Shown here: positions 33,729 through 41,993 of the stretch, one piece after another
How the letters are laid out: each line of letters starts with the position of its first letter
How positions within the stretch are numbered: position 1 is the stretch's first letter
DNA from: Paraburkholderia oxyphila NBRC 105797
GTDB taxonomy: Bacteria; Pseudomonadota; Gammaproteobacteria; Burkholderiales; Burkholderiaceae
Assembly: GCF_000685075.1 (NCBI RefSeq)
Contig: NZ_BAYD01000070.1
Span: 1 to 50,391, forward strand
DNA length: 50,391 nucleotides
Reading direction: 5' to 3'
The notes under the pieces: model-generated
What the model was told of the DNA's origin: nothing
The model's input: the letters and a program-made list of their open reading frames with translations, nothing else
The model's database searches: none
Program-made: the position numbers and the translations under genes

Positions 33729-34282
33729 GCTGCGGCGCCCGATTGTGCCTGTTGTGCCTGCTGGGCGAGACGGCGGCGGAACAGCGGCGACGGCTCGTCG
33801 AACGCACCCTGGTACTGCACCGTGAACTCGGTGAAGGCCTTGAGCGCGTCGTTGATGTCCTTGTCGGCGCGCAGCGCGTACGAATCGAAGCCGCAGCGCT
33901 CGTAGAACCGCAGTTGATCGCGCAGCACGTCGCCGATCGCGCGCAGCTCGCCCTGGTAGCCATAGCGCTCGCGCAGCAGACGCCCGATCGAATAGCCACG
34001 GCCATCGCGGAACACCGGGAAGTCGATGCCGATCAGCGCGAGCTTGTCGAAGTCGCCGGCGATGTCGGCCGGTTCGCTGTCCGGCTCGAGCCACACGCCG
34101 AGTTCGTCCTTGCCGCGCGAGGCGACGAGCGCATCGCGCCCGGCCTGCCACAGGGCGAACGGCACCAGCACCTTGCCGGCGGGCAACGCGGCCACTTCCG
34201 GCAGCGTGCCGTCTTCAGCGGCACGCACGACTTGCCAGTTGTCCTCGACGATCTCGCGTTTCTTGATGATCAATGAAGCCAT
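33725..34282 (-). CDS. DUF934 family protein of the cys operon
   Basis: A 185-residue soluble protein of the DUF934 family, found between cysI and cysH in many beta- and gamma-proteobacteria. Its biochemical role is not established; position suggests help in sulfite or APS reduction, such as electron delivery or assembly. Visible are LVPFALWQAGRDAL, the IDFPVFRDGRGYSIGRLLRERYGYQGE core that defines the family, and a Gln/Ala tail. It has a single Cys, so it is not an obvious Fe-S protein. ATGA overlap with cysH; 36 bases after cysI. Confidence 0.88.
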   Translation of the reverse strand: MASLIIKKREIVEDNWQVVRAAEDGTLPEVAALPAGKVLVPFALWQAGRDALVASRGKDELGVWLEPDSEPADIAGDFDKLALIGIDFPVFRDGRGYSIGRLLRERYGYQGELRAIGDVLRDQLRFYERCGFDSYALRADKDINDALKAFTEFTVQYQGAFDEPSPLFRRRLAQQAQQAQSGAAA

Positions 34283-34318
34283 GTTTGCTTGACTCTCGTA
34301 TCTCGTTGCGTGCTGCTT

Positions 34319-35998
34319 TTAAGCGTGGGCCGGCTGGCGCGATGCGTACACGCGCTCCTTGAACGGCGTGATGCCGATGCGGTCGTACGTGTCGATGAAG
34401 CGCTCGCCGTCGATGCGATGCTCGACGAACGTATCGATCACCTTCGACATCACATCGGGCATTTCCTCGGCCGAGAACGACGGGCCGATCACGCGGCCAA
34501 GGCGCGCGCCGTTGGCGCCGTTGCCCTGCTCGCCGCCGAGCGACACCTGGTACCACTCCGAGCCGTCCTTGTCGACACCCAGAATGCCGATGTTGCCGAC
34601 GTGGTGGTGACCGCACGAGTTCATGCAGCCCGAGATGTTCAACGACAGGTCGCCCAGGTCGTGAACGTAATCGAGATTGTCGAAACGCTCCTGGATCGCG
34701 AGCGCGATGGGGATCGACTTCGCGTTCGCGAGCGAGCAGAAGTCGCCGCCCGGGCACGCGATGATGTCGGTCAGCAAGCCGATGTTCGCGGTCGCGAAAC
34801 CTTGTGCCTTGGCCTTTTCCCAGAGCGCGAAGAGGTCGCGCTTCTTGACGTCCGCGAGGATCAGGTTCTGCTCGTGCGACACGCGGATCTGGCCGAACGC
34901 GTATTCGTCAGCCCAGTCGGCCACGGCTTCCATCTGCGCATCGGTGGCGTCGCCCGGCGCGATGTTGCGCGGCTTGAGCGAGAGCGTGACCGACGCGTAG
35001 CCCGGCACGCGATGCGTGCGCACATTGCGCTCGACCCAGCGCGCGAACGCGCGGTTCTCGAGCAGATGGTTCTCGTACGAGGTGTCGGTATCGGCGAGCT
35101 TTTCGTAGGCCGGCGCCACGAAGTGCTTCGACACGCGGTCGAGCTCTTCCTGAGTGAGCGTCGAGGGGCCGTCCTTCAGATGCTGCCACTCCTCTTCCAC
35201 CTGCGCGGCGAACTTCGCCGGCGAGAGCGCCTTCACGAGAATCTTGATGCGCGCCTTGTACATGTTGTCGCGGCGGCCATAGCGGTTGTACACGCGCAGC
35301 ACCGCTTCGCAGTAGGTCAGGAGGTGCTGCCACGGCAGATCGCGCTTGATGATCGCGCCGACGATCGGCGTGCGGCCGAGGCCACCGCCCGCGAGAATGC
35401 TCGCGACGACTTCGCCCTGCTCGTTACGGTCGAGATAGACGCCCAGGTCGTGGATCTGCACGGCCGCGCGGTCTTCCTTCGAGCCGGAAACGGCGATCTT
35501 GAACTTGCGCGGCAGCCACGCGAACTCGGGGTGGAACGTCGACCACTGGCGCAGGATCTCGGCCCACGGGCGCGGATCGACGACTTCGTCGGGCGCGACG
35601 CCCGCGAACTGGTCAGCGGTGATGTTGCGGATGCAGTTGCCCGAGGTCTGGATGCCGTGCATCTGCACCGAGGCGAGCTTGCGCAGGATTTCGGGCGTTT
35701 CCTCGAGCTTGATCCAGTTGTACTGGATGTTCGAGCGCGTCGAGAAGTGGCCATAGCCGCGGTCGTGCTCGCGCGCGATGACGCCAAGCATGCGCAACTG
35801 GTCGCTGCGCAGGTTGCCGTAAGGAATCGCGATGCGGTGCATGTAAGCGTGGCGCTGGTAGTACAGGCCGTTCTGCAGACGCAGCGGGCGGAACTCTTCT
35901 TCGCTCAATTCGCCCGAGAGGCGCCGGCGAACCTGGTCGCTGTATTGCGCGACGCGTTCGTCAACGATGGTCTGGTCGTACTGATCGTATTGGTACAT
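34319..35998 (-). CDS. cysI: Sulfite reductase hemoprotein subunit
   Basis: Siroheme- and [4Fe-4S]-containing enzyme reducing sulfite to sulfide. The 559-residue product has the cluster/siroheme ligand cysteines Cys415 and Cys421 (ACPGGDFC) and Cys458 and Cys462 (SGCMNSC), and the siroheme-binding FSTRSNIQYNWIKLEE. It opens with a repetitive MYQYDQYDQT. No flavoprotein cysJ is beside it, so the electron donor (ferredoxin or another reductase) is elsewhere, as often in Burkholderiaceae. First gene of the operon; divergent from cysB. The ATG at 35996-35998 is preferred over longer in-frame readings. Confidence 0.94.
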   Translation of the reverse strand: MYQYDQYDQTIVDERVAQYSDQVRRRLSGELSEEEFRPLRLQNGLYYQRHAYMHRIAIPYGNLRSDQLRMLGVIAREHDRGYGHFSTRSNIQYNWIKLEETPEILRKLASVQMHGIQTSGNCIRNITADQFAGVAPDEVVDPRPWAEILRQWSTFHPEFAWLPRKFKIAVSGSKEDRAAVQIHDLGVYLDRNEQGEVVASILAGGGLGRTPIVGAIIKRDLPWQHLLTYCEAVLRVYNRYGRRDNMYKARIKILVKALSPAKFAAQVEEEWQHLKDGPSTLTQEELDRVSKHFVAPAYEKLADTDTSYENHLLENRAFARWVERNVRTHRVPGYASVTLSLKPRNIAPGDATDAQMEAVADWADEYAFGQIRVSHEQNLILADVKKRDLFALWEKAKAQGFATANIGLLTDIIACPGGDFCSLANAKSIPIALAIQERFDNLDYVHDLGDLSLNISGCMNSCGHHHVGNIGILGVDKDGSEWYQVSLGGEQGNGANGARLGRVIGPSFSAEEMPDVMSKVIDTFVEHRIDGERFIDTYDRIGITPFKERVYASRQPAHA

Positions 35999-36226
35999 TC
36001 GGGGACCCCAGGGTTGTTCATTCGCAGCGTTCCGGTTACGCCGCGCTCTCCGACTTCGACTTTGCCTGCTCTGATCCTCGCTCGAGACCGCGGCCCTTCC
36101 AGCGCGCCGCTCGTTTGCTAATGACCAAAACAGATATCCATATTGGAAAACTTCGAGGAATGGTAATAAACTCGCTTTATATTTCAAACGATCTAAAAAT
36201 CAGGTTGATATGCCAAGGGGTTATAT
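35999..36226. promoter_or_regulatory. Divergent control region between cysI and cysB
   Basis: 228 bases, with a marked A/T-rich stretch at about 36118-36226 against a GC-rich background. On the plus strand TTGGAA (36143-36148) and TAATAA (36164-36169) are a possible cysB promoter with a short 15-base spacer. CysB usually binds such A/T-rich divergent regions, so operon activation from here is likely, but I cannot define exact sites. Confidence 0.5.
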
Positions 36227-37168
36227 ATGAACCTCCACCAGTTCCGCTTCGTGCGCGAGGCCGTGCGCCAGAACTTCAATCTCACGGAAGCGGCCAAGGC
36301 CCTGTATACAAGCCAGCCGGGCGTCTCGAAGGCGATCATCGAGCTGGAGGATGAACTCGGGGTCGAAATCTTTACACGGCACGGCAAGCGCGTGCGCTCG
36401 CTCACGGAGCCGGGGCGCATCATCCTCGCCTCGGTGGAGCGCATCCTGCAGGAAGTAGAGAGCCTCAAGCGCGTGGGCAAGGACTACGCCGCGCAGGATC
36501 AGGGCAATCTGATTATCGCCGCCACGCACACCCAGGCGCGCTACTCGCTGCCGGCGGCCATCGCCGAATTCAAGCGGCGCTTCCCGAAAGTGCACCTTTC
36601 GATTCTGCAAGGCAGCCCCACCCAGGTGGCGGAGATGGTGCTGCACGACCAGGCCGACCTCTGCATCGCTACGGAAGCCATCTCCGGCTATAAGGAGCTG
36701 GTGTCGCTGCCCTGCTTCACCTGGCACCACGTGGCGGTCATGCTGCCCGACCACCCGCTGCTCGAACGCAAGCCGCTGTCCCTCGATGATCTGGCCCAAT
36801 TTCCGCTCATCACCTACGACAACGCGTTCGCGGGCCGCACGAAGATCAACGACGCGTTCCGCCTGCGCGGCCTCTCGCCCGACATCGTGCTCGAAGCCAT
36901 CGACGCGGACGTGATCAAGACTTACGTGGAGCTCGGCATGGGCGTGGGCATCATGGCCGACATCGCCTTCAACGCCGAGCGCGACCGCCATCTGCGCGCG
37001 GTGCCGGTGGGCCACCTGTTCGGCAGCAACGTGACGCGCGTGGCGCTCAAACAGGGCGCCTACCTGCGCAGCTATGTCTATACGCTGGTGGAGCTGCTCT
37101 CGCCGAGCCTGAACCGCAAGCTGATCGAGCAGGCGCTCAAGGGCGAGCACGAGACCTACGAGCTGTAA
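36227..37168 (+). CDS. cysB: CysB-type LysR regulator of sulfur assimilation
   Basis: A 313-residue LysR-family activator with MNLHQFRFVREAVRQNFNLTEAAKALYTSQPGVSKAI as DNA-binding domain and the CysB-type effector domain (NLIIAATHTQARYSLP, SPTQVAEMVLHDQADLCIATEA). Known CysB proteins bind N-acetylserine or sulfate-related ligands and activate cys genes under sulfur limitation. It is divergent from the cysI operon. AAGGGG lies just upstream of the ATG at 36227. Cbl, a close paralogue, is an alternative name. Confidence 0.93.
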   Translation: MNLHQFRFVREAVRQNFNLTEAAKALYTSQPGVSKAIIELEDELGVEIFTRHGKRVRSLTEPGRIILASVERILQEVESLKRVGKDYAAQDQGNLIIAATHTQARYSLPAAIAEFKRRFPKVHLSILQGSPTQVAEMVLHDQADLCIATEAISGYKELVSLPCFTWHHVAVMLPDHPLLERKPLSLDDLAQFPLITYDNAFAGRTKINDAFRLRGLSPDIVLEAIDADVIKTYVELGMGVGIMADIAFNAERDRHLRAVPVGHLFGSNVTRVALKQGAYLRSYVYTLVELLSPSLNRKLIEQALKGEHETYEL

Positions 37169-37265
37169 CGCGCGAGCCGTGACGGCGCGCGGACCGCGCC
37201 GAAAGAACAATCGAACGCCATTACAACAACGCTTCTCGCTTCATTTCCTCCTGGAGACCTATTGC

Positions 37266-38465
37266 ATGAAGCTGCAACCGCGTCTGAGTTCGTCCCTGCT
37301 TTCACCCCTCGGTATGCTGCGTCCGGTCGCAGCAGCGGCCGCGCTTGCCGCGGCGGCGTTCGCTCCCGCCGCACATGCCGACCTCAAGGTCGGCATCGAT
37401 CTGTCGAGCACCGGCCCCGCCGCCGCCATCGGCATCACGAGCAAGAACGCCATGCTGATGTGGCCCCCGGAGATCGCGGGCCAGAAAACCGACTACATCG
37501 TGCTCGACGACGGCTCCGATCCGGGCGCGGCGGTGCGCAATATCCACAAGCTCATCAACGAGGACCACGTGGACGTGATCGTGGGGCCGAACATCACGCC
37601 GGCGGCGCTCGCCGCGCTCGACCCCGTGGCCGAGGCCAGGACGCCGATGATCACGCTGGTGGGCTCGGGTTCCGTGGTCGAGCCGCAGCAAGGCGCGCGC
37701 GTGTGGGCCTTCAAGATGGCTCAGACCGACGCCGCGATGGCCGACGTGATGACGCGCTACATGGCCGCGCATGGGGTGAAGACGGTGGGCTTCATCGGCT
37801 TTGCGGATAGCTACGGCGACAGCTGGCTCAACGAGTTCACGAAATTCGCGAAGGAACGCAACATCCAGATCGTGGCGAGCGAGCGCTTTAACCGCACCGA
37901 CGCCAGCGTGACGGGCCAGATCCTCAAGCTGATGGCCGCGAAGCCCGACGCCGTGCTGATCGCGGGCGCCGGCACGCCCACGGTGCTGCCGCAGCGCACG
38001 CTGGTCGAGCGCGGCTACAAGGGCGCGATCTATCAGACGCATGGCATCGCCACGCCCGAATTCATCAAGCTGGGCGGCAAGGATGTGGAGGGCACGCTGT
38101 TCCCGACGCAGCCCGTCGTGGTCGCGCGCACGCTGCCAGCGGACCAGCCGGCGCAGAAGGCGGCGCTCGCGTTCGTCGATGCCTATGAAGCGAAATACGG
38201 CCCGGGCACAGTCACGCAGTTCGCGGGCGATGCGGCCGGCGTCTACCCGCGCCTCTCGGATGCCGTGACACGCGCGCTCAAGACCGCGCAGCCCGGCACG
38301 GAGGCATTCCGCGTGGCGTTGCGCCGGGAGCTCGAGCACGCCCACGAGGTGGTCGTGCCCAACGGCGTGGTCAACACCAGCGAAAAGGACCACGTGGGCC
38401 TCGACCAGCGCGCAAGCGTGATGGGCACGATACGCGGCGGCAAGTTCGTCTATCTCGCCCAGTAA
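37266..38465 (+). CDS. Orphan periplasmic binding protein, branched-chain amino acid (LivJ) type
   Basis: A 399-residue exported solute-binding protein. The signal peptide ends AAHADLKVG at about residue 38; the mature part has the type-1 periplasmic-binding fold (LKVGIDLSSTGPAAAIG, VDVIVGPNITPAALA, GFIGFADSYGDSWLNEF). Ligand may be an amino acid, aromatic acid or urea-like compound. No permease or ATPase gene is adjacent; it follows cysB on the same strand after 97 bases with its own GGAGA ribosome site, so a sulfur-related ligand is possible but speculative. Converges with the toxin gene. Confidence 0.85.
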   Translation: MKLQPRLSSSLLSPLGMLRPVAAAAALAAAAFAPAAHADLKVGIDLSSTGPAAAIGITSKNAMLMWPPEIAGQKTDYIVLDDGSDPGAAVRNIHKLINEDHVDVIVGPNITPAALAALDPVAEARTPMITLVGSGSVVEPQQGARVWAFKMAQTDAAMADVMTRYMAAHGVKTVGFIGFADSYGDSWLNEFTKFAKERNIQIVASERFNRTDASVTGQILKLMAAKPDAVLIAGAGTPTVLPQRTLVERGYKGAIYQTHGIATPEFIKLGGKDVEGTLFPTQPVVVARTLPADQPAQKAALAFVDAYEAKYGPGTVTQFAGDAAGVYPRLSDAVTRALKTAQPGTEAFRVALRRELEHAHEVVVPNGVVNTSEKDHVGLDQRASVMGTIRGGKFVYLAQ

Positions 38466-38474
38466 CGCGGCTCG

Positions 38475-38762
38475 CTAGTCGAAAGCGGCCGGCCAGCGCC
38501 GCGAGCTGTGGAGCACGCGCAAGACCTTGATGGTCTGGCGCTCGATGCGGTAGGCCACGATGAACGGCGCGCCTTGCACGACCAGCTCGCGAGTGCCGGC
38601 CATGCGGCCCTGACGGCCGATCTCTGGGAAGAGCCTCAGCCGCCTGACAGCGGCTGCAATGTGCTCGTCCATCACGACGGCCGAGCGCGCGCTCCGGGTT
38701 ACGGCAAAATCGAATATCGCTTCGCGGTCGGCCTGCGCGAGCGGCGACCATTCGAGCCTCAA
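38475..38762 (-). CDS. RelE/ParE-family toxin
   Basis: A 95-residue basic protein of the RelE/ParE superfamily. Toxins of this fold cleave mRNA at the ribosome (RelE) or poison gyrase (ParE). The ParE-like pattern is visible: RLEWSPLAQADREAIFDFA at the start, the RLRLFPEIGRQGRMAGTRELVV middle and the end PFIVAYRIERQTIKVLRVLHSSRRWP. It starts with TTG at 38760-38762, overlapping the antitoxin stop as TTGA, so translation depends on the antitoxin. Which target it hits cannot be told from sequence alone. Confidence 0.87.
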   Translation of the reverse strand: MRLEWSPLAQADREAIFDFAVTRSARSAVVMDEHIAAAVRRLRLFPEIGRQGRMAGTRELVVQGAPFIVAYRIERQTIKVLRVLHSSRRWPAAFD

Positions 38763-39136
38763 GTCTTGCCCTTGCGGACGTGCGCGAGCCGGGGCCGCGC
38801 ACCACGAGGCGCTCGCGACCCCTCGCTTTCCTCCGCCGGCTCCAGCGCCTTGTTCACCGCCGCCGCGCGCCGCTTCGCGAAATGCGCCTCCACCTCGTCC
38901 GCCTCGATGCCCGGCCGCGGATCTTCAAGCGCCTCCCGCACCTTCGCGCGGAACCACGCATCGTGCGTGGCCGGATCCACCGCGAAGTCAAAAGGCAAAG
39001 CGCCTTCGTTCGCGACGCGCGTGAGCAGGATGCGCACCGCGTCCGAAACAGTGAGCCCCATGTTTTCGAGCACCGCCGACGCGCGCTCCTTGAGCGCCGG
39101 ATCGATGCGAACCTGTACCAATGCGCTTGCGCTCAT
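38759..39136 (-). CDS. RelB/DinJ-family antitoxin with long C-terminal tail
   Basis: A 125-residue antitoxin whose N-terminus (SALVQVRIDPALKERASAVLENMGLTVSDAVRILLTRV) is the ribbon-helix-helix dimerisation and DNA-binding domain of RelB/DinJ proteins, followed by ALPFDFAVDPATHDAWF. Typical DinJ is about 86 residues; here there is an extra basic Ala/Arg/Lys-rich tail from about residue 92. The ATG at 39134-39136 has AAGGAG upstream. Probably represses its own promoter through the dyad at 39183-39198. Confidence 0.87.
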   Translation of the reverse strand: MSASALVQVRIDPALKERASAVLENMGLTVSDAVRILLTRVANEGALPFDFAVDPATHDAWFRAKVREALEDPRPGIEADEVEAHFAKRRAAAVNKALEPAEESEGSRAPRGARPRLAHVRKGKT

Positions 39137-39169
39137 CCCCCAACTCCTTCGCGTGATGTTCGAAGCGAC

Positions 39170-39198
39170 ATTGTAATTCATCTGTATGACGTCAGACA
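39170..39198 (-). promoter_or_regulatory. Toxin-antitoxin promoter with embedded palindromic operator
   Basis: TACAAT (39170-39175 on the minus strand) is a good -10, 34 bases before the antitoxin ATG. Between it and the weak -35 lies the dyad TGTATGACGTCAGACA (39183-39198), centred on the perfect palindrome TGACGTCA. This placement is what an autorepressing antitoxin would use. Confidence 0.55.
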
Positions 39199-39473
39199 TG
39201 CTGTTCCTTTGAAGCAGGTTAAACACGCTTCGAGTTTCGCAGCCTGACGCGATCCGCTCCATTCATCCGAATGGCCATGCGTGTCTGTCCCGCGCGCACG
39301 AGCCAGGACAAATACTGATCCACTTGCGCCCTTCCACCGCCGGTGGCAAGGCGCGGCGCAAAAGCCCTTTGGTACAATCTCGCGGTTGCCTGGCACCGTT
39401 TTTCTGCGCCACGTTCACCGCGCGTCCGGGGCCGGCCATCTGCACAGAACCCGAACCATAACGCCGAGTCATC
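39199..39473. other. Intergenic region upstream of the PCMT gene
   Basis: 275 bases without a recognised gene. A TACAAT at 39373-39378, 96 bases before the methyltransferase ATG, is a possible -10 without a clear -35. A 13-base near-perfect palindrome, CCACCGCCGGTGG, lies at 39334-39346. Confidence 0.35.
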
Positions 39474-40127
39474 ATGAACATCGAACAAGCGCGTTTCAAC
39501 ATGATCGAACAGCAGATTCGCCCCTGGGAAGTGCTCGACCAGGACGTGCTGAACCTGCTCTCGATCGTCAAGCGAGAGCACTACGTCCCCGCGGCCTATG
39601 TCGATCTCGCGTTCGCCGACCTCGAGTTGCCGCTCCCCAACGACCAGCACATGCTGGCGCCGCGCGTCGAGGCGCGCGTGCTGCAGGAGCTCGCGGTGAA
39701 GAAGCACGAGAGCGTGCTGGAGATCGGCGCGGGTTCGGGCTACATGGCGGCGCTGCTCGCACATCGCGCGCAAAAGGTGCTGTCGGTGGAGATCGACACG
39801 GAACTCGCCGATTTCGCACGCGCCAACTTCGTGAAGAACGGCGTGCTGAACGCCGAAGTCGCGCAGGGCGACGGCTCGCGCGGCTGGGCCGCGAACGCGC
39901 CCTATGACGTGATCTGCGTCTCGGGCGGCCTGCCCGTGGTGCCGCAGGAGCTGCTCGAGCAATTGAAGGTGGGCGGGCGTCTGGCCGCTTTCGTGGGCGG
40001 CGCGCCGGTCATGGAAGCGCAAATCATCACGCGCATGGACGAAAAGCAGTACCGCATTGCGAGCGTGTTCGAAACGTATGTCGAGCCGCTCGAAAACGCG
40101 GTGCAGCCGTCGCGCTTCAAGTTCTAG
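39474..40127 (+). CDS. Protein-L-isoaspartate O-methyltransferase family protein
   Basis: A 217-residue SAM-dependent methyltransferase of the PCMT family, which repairs isoaspartyl residues in aged proteins. The SAM-binding motif I is VLEIGAGSGY (residues 81-90), with LSVEID as motif II. The N-terminal MIEQQIRPWEVLD and REHYVP fit the family, but the usual PCMT substrate motif is divergent, so activity on isoaspartate is less certain. A rhodanese gene follows after 59 bases on the same strand. Confidence 0.85.
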   Translation: MNIEQARFNMIEQQIRPWEVLDQDVLNLLSIVKREHYVPAAYVDLAFADLELPLPNDQHMLAPRVEARVLQELAVKKHESVLEIGAGSGYMAALLAHRAQKVLSVEIDTELADFARANFVKNGVLNAEVAQGDGSRGWAANAPYDVICVSGGLPVVPQELLEQLKVGGRLAAFVGGAPVMEAQIITRMDEKQYRIASVFETYVEPLENAVQPSRFKF

Positions 40128-40186
40128 GCCATATACTGTTGCGGGCCGCGCAGGCGGCTCGCTCTCCTCCAACTACCGGGTTTCAC

Positions 40187-40510
40187 ATGCAGAATCTGAC
40201 CGCCCCCGCCCTCGCCGAATGGCTCGCCGACACCTCGCGCGAGGCCCCCGTGCTCCTCGACGTGCGCGAGCCGTGGGAGATCCAGACCGCCCATATCGCC
40301 GGCAGCGTCTCGATCCCGATGGCTCAGATTCCGGCCCGCAGCGAGGAGCTGGACGACGAGGCGCAGATCGTCTGCGTCTGCCACCACGGCGCGCGCAGCG
40401 CCCAGGTCGCGATGTTCCTCGAGTCGCGCGGTTTCACGAAGGTGTTCAACCTGCAAGGCGGCATCGACGCCTGGTCGCGCCAGGTCGACCCGAAGGTCCC
40501 CACGTACTGA
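40187..40510 (+). CDS. Single-domain rhodanese
   Basis: A 107-residue sulfurtransferase-like protein with the rhodanese opening LLDVREPWEIQTAHIAGSVSIPM and the active-site loop CHHGAR (residues 65-70), Cys65 being the persulfide carrier. GlpE-like size suggests a soluble thiosulfate or persulfide sulfurtransferase. Co-directional with the PCMT-family gene; in several Burkholderia the next gene is a TolC-type efflux channel, which is absent here. Converges with the aminotransferase after 9 bases. Confidence 0.9.
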   Translation: MQNLTAPALAEWLADTSREAPVLLDVREPWEIQTAHIAGSVSIPMAQIPARSEELDDEAQIVCVCHHGARSAQVAMFLESRGFTKVFNLQGGIDAWSRQVDPKVPTY

Positions 40511-40519
40511 TTCACCGCC

Positions 40520-41839
40520 TCACTCCACCTCGCGCAGCACCAGCGCAACCGTCGAGAAAATCTCCTCGATCTGCGCCTCGTCCACGATCAGCGGCGGCGA
40601 GAACGCCAGGATGTCGCCCGTGTAGCGCGTGAGCACGCCCTTCTCGTAGCAGCGCACGAAGACCTCGTAGGCGCGCGCCCCCGGCGCGCCTTCGCGCGGC
40701 TCCAGCTCCACGCCGCCCACGAGCCCGAGATTGCGCACGTCGATCACATGCGGCTCGCCGCGCAGCTTGTGGATCTCACGCTCGAACACCGACGCCATTT
40801 GCGCCGCGCGTCCGAACAGCCCCTCGCGCTCGTACAGGTCGATGGCCGCGCACGTGGCCGCGGCGGCAACCGGGTGGCCCGAATACGTATAGCCGTGGAA
40901 GAGCTCGATGCCGTTGGGCGCGCCGCCCACGATGGTGTCGTGGATGCGCGCGCTCGCGGCCACGGCGCCCATTGGCACGGCCGCGTTGTTGGTGCCCTTG
41001 GCCATCGTCAACAGGTCGGGCGTCACGCCGAAGTAATTGGCCGCGAACGGCGCGCCGAGGCGCCCCCAACCCGTGATGACCTCGTCGAAAATCAGCAGGA
41101 TGTCGTGCTTGTCGCAGATCTCGCGCAAGCGCTGCAGATAGCCCTGCGGCGGGACCAGCACGCCGGCTGAGCCCGCCACCGGCTCGACGATCACCGCCGC
41201 GATGGTCGAGGCGTCGTGCAGCGCGCACAGCCGCTCGAGCTCGTCGGCGAGATGTGTGCCCCAGGCCGGTTGGCCCTTCGAGAACCCCGCCTCGCGGATA
41301 TTGAGCGTATGCGGCAAGTGGTCGACCGAGGGCAGCAGCTGGCCCGAATACGCCTTGCGGTTGGGCGCGATGCCGCCCACCGAAATGCCGCCGAAACCCA
41401 CGCCGTGATAGCCGCGCTCGCGCCCGATGAAGCGCGTGCGCTGCCCCTCGCCGCGCGCGCGATGAAACGCCAGCGCGATCTTGAGCGCCGTGTCCACGGC
41501 CTCGGAGCCCGAATTCGTGAAGAAGATGTGCTTGAGGTCGCCGGGCGTGTGCTTTGCGATCTTTTGCGCGGCCTCGAAGGCCTTGGGATGCCCCATCTGG
41601 AACGTCGGCGCGAAGTCCATTTCCTCGGCCTGCGCTTTCACCGCGGCAACGATCTCGTCGCGGCAGTGCCCCGCGTTCACGCACCACAGGCCGGCGGTGC
41701 CGTCGAGAATCTGCCGGCCGTCGTGCGAGGTGTAGTACATCCCTTTCGCGCCGACGAGAAGCCGCGGCGCACTCTTGAACTGCCGATTCGCGGTGAAGGG
41801 CATCCAGAACGCGGACAGATCGGGCAGGCTGGCATTCAT
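40520..41839 (-). CDS. Class III omega-aminotransferase (beta-alanine:pyruvate type)
   Basis: PLP enzyme of the class III (omega) aminotransferase family, 439 residues. The N-terminus NASLPDLSAFWMPFTANRQFKSAPR is characteristic of beta-alanine/omega-amino acid:pyruvate aminotransferases. Other signatures are FFTNSGSEAVDTALKIA, RGYHGVGFGGISVGG, IFDEVITGWGRLG and the PLP lysine in TMAKGTNNAAVP. The likely reaction is beta-alanine or another omega-amine with pyruvate, giving malonate semialdehyde and alanine. AAGGAG precedes the ATG at 41837-41839. It is divergent from urtA, sharing a 450-base control region, which hints at a role in nitrogen scavenging. Confidence 0.92.
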   Translation of the reverse strand: MNASLPDLSAFWMPFTANRQFKSAPRLLVGAKGMYYTSHDGRQILDGTAGLWCVNAGHCRDEIVAAVKAQAEEMDFAPTFQMGHPKAFEAAQKIAKHTPGDLKHIFFTNSGSEAVDTALKIALAFHRARGEGQRTRFIGRERGYHGVGFGGISVGGIAPNRKAYSGQLLPSVDHLPHTLNIREAGFSKGQPAWGTHLADELERLCALHDASTIAAVIVEPVAGSAGVLVPPQGYLQRLREICDKHDILLIFDEVITGWGRLGAPFAANYFGVTPDLLTMAKGTNNAAVPMGAVAASARIHDTIVGGAPNGIELFHGYTYSGHPVAAAATCAAIDLYEREGLFGRAAQMASVFEREIHKLRGEPHVIDVRNLGLVGGVELEPREGAPGARAYEVFVRCYEKGVLTRYTGDILAFSPPLIVDEAQIEEIFSTVALVLREVE

Positions 41840-41993
41840 CTGCAACTCCTTGATCTCGTTGACATGGACACAAAGGCGATAGACGGAACTCGCAGGCACG
41901 CCTGTTCATGATGCCCGCGATGCTGCAATTCAGTTCATGCGCGTCGAACGTGTCCGACGCTTCAGACCTGCAGTTTAGGTAGCCGGCCACACA

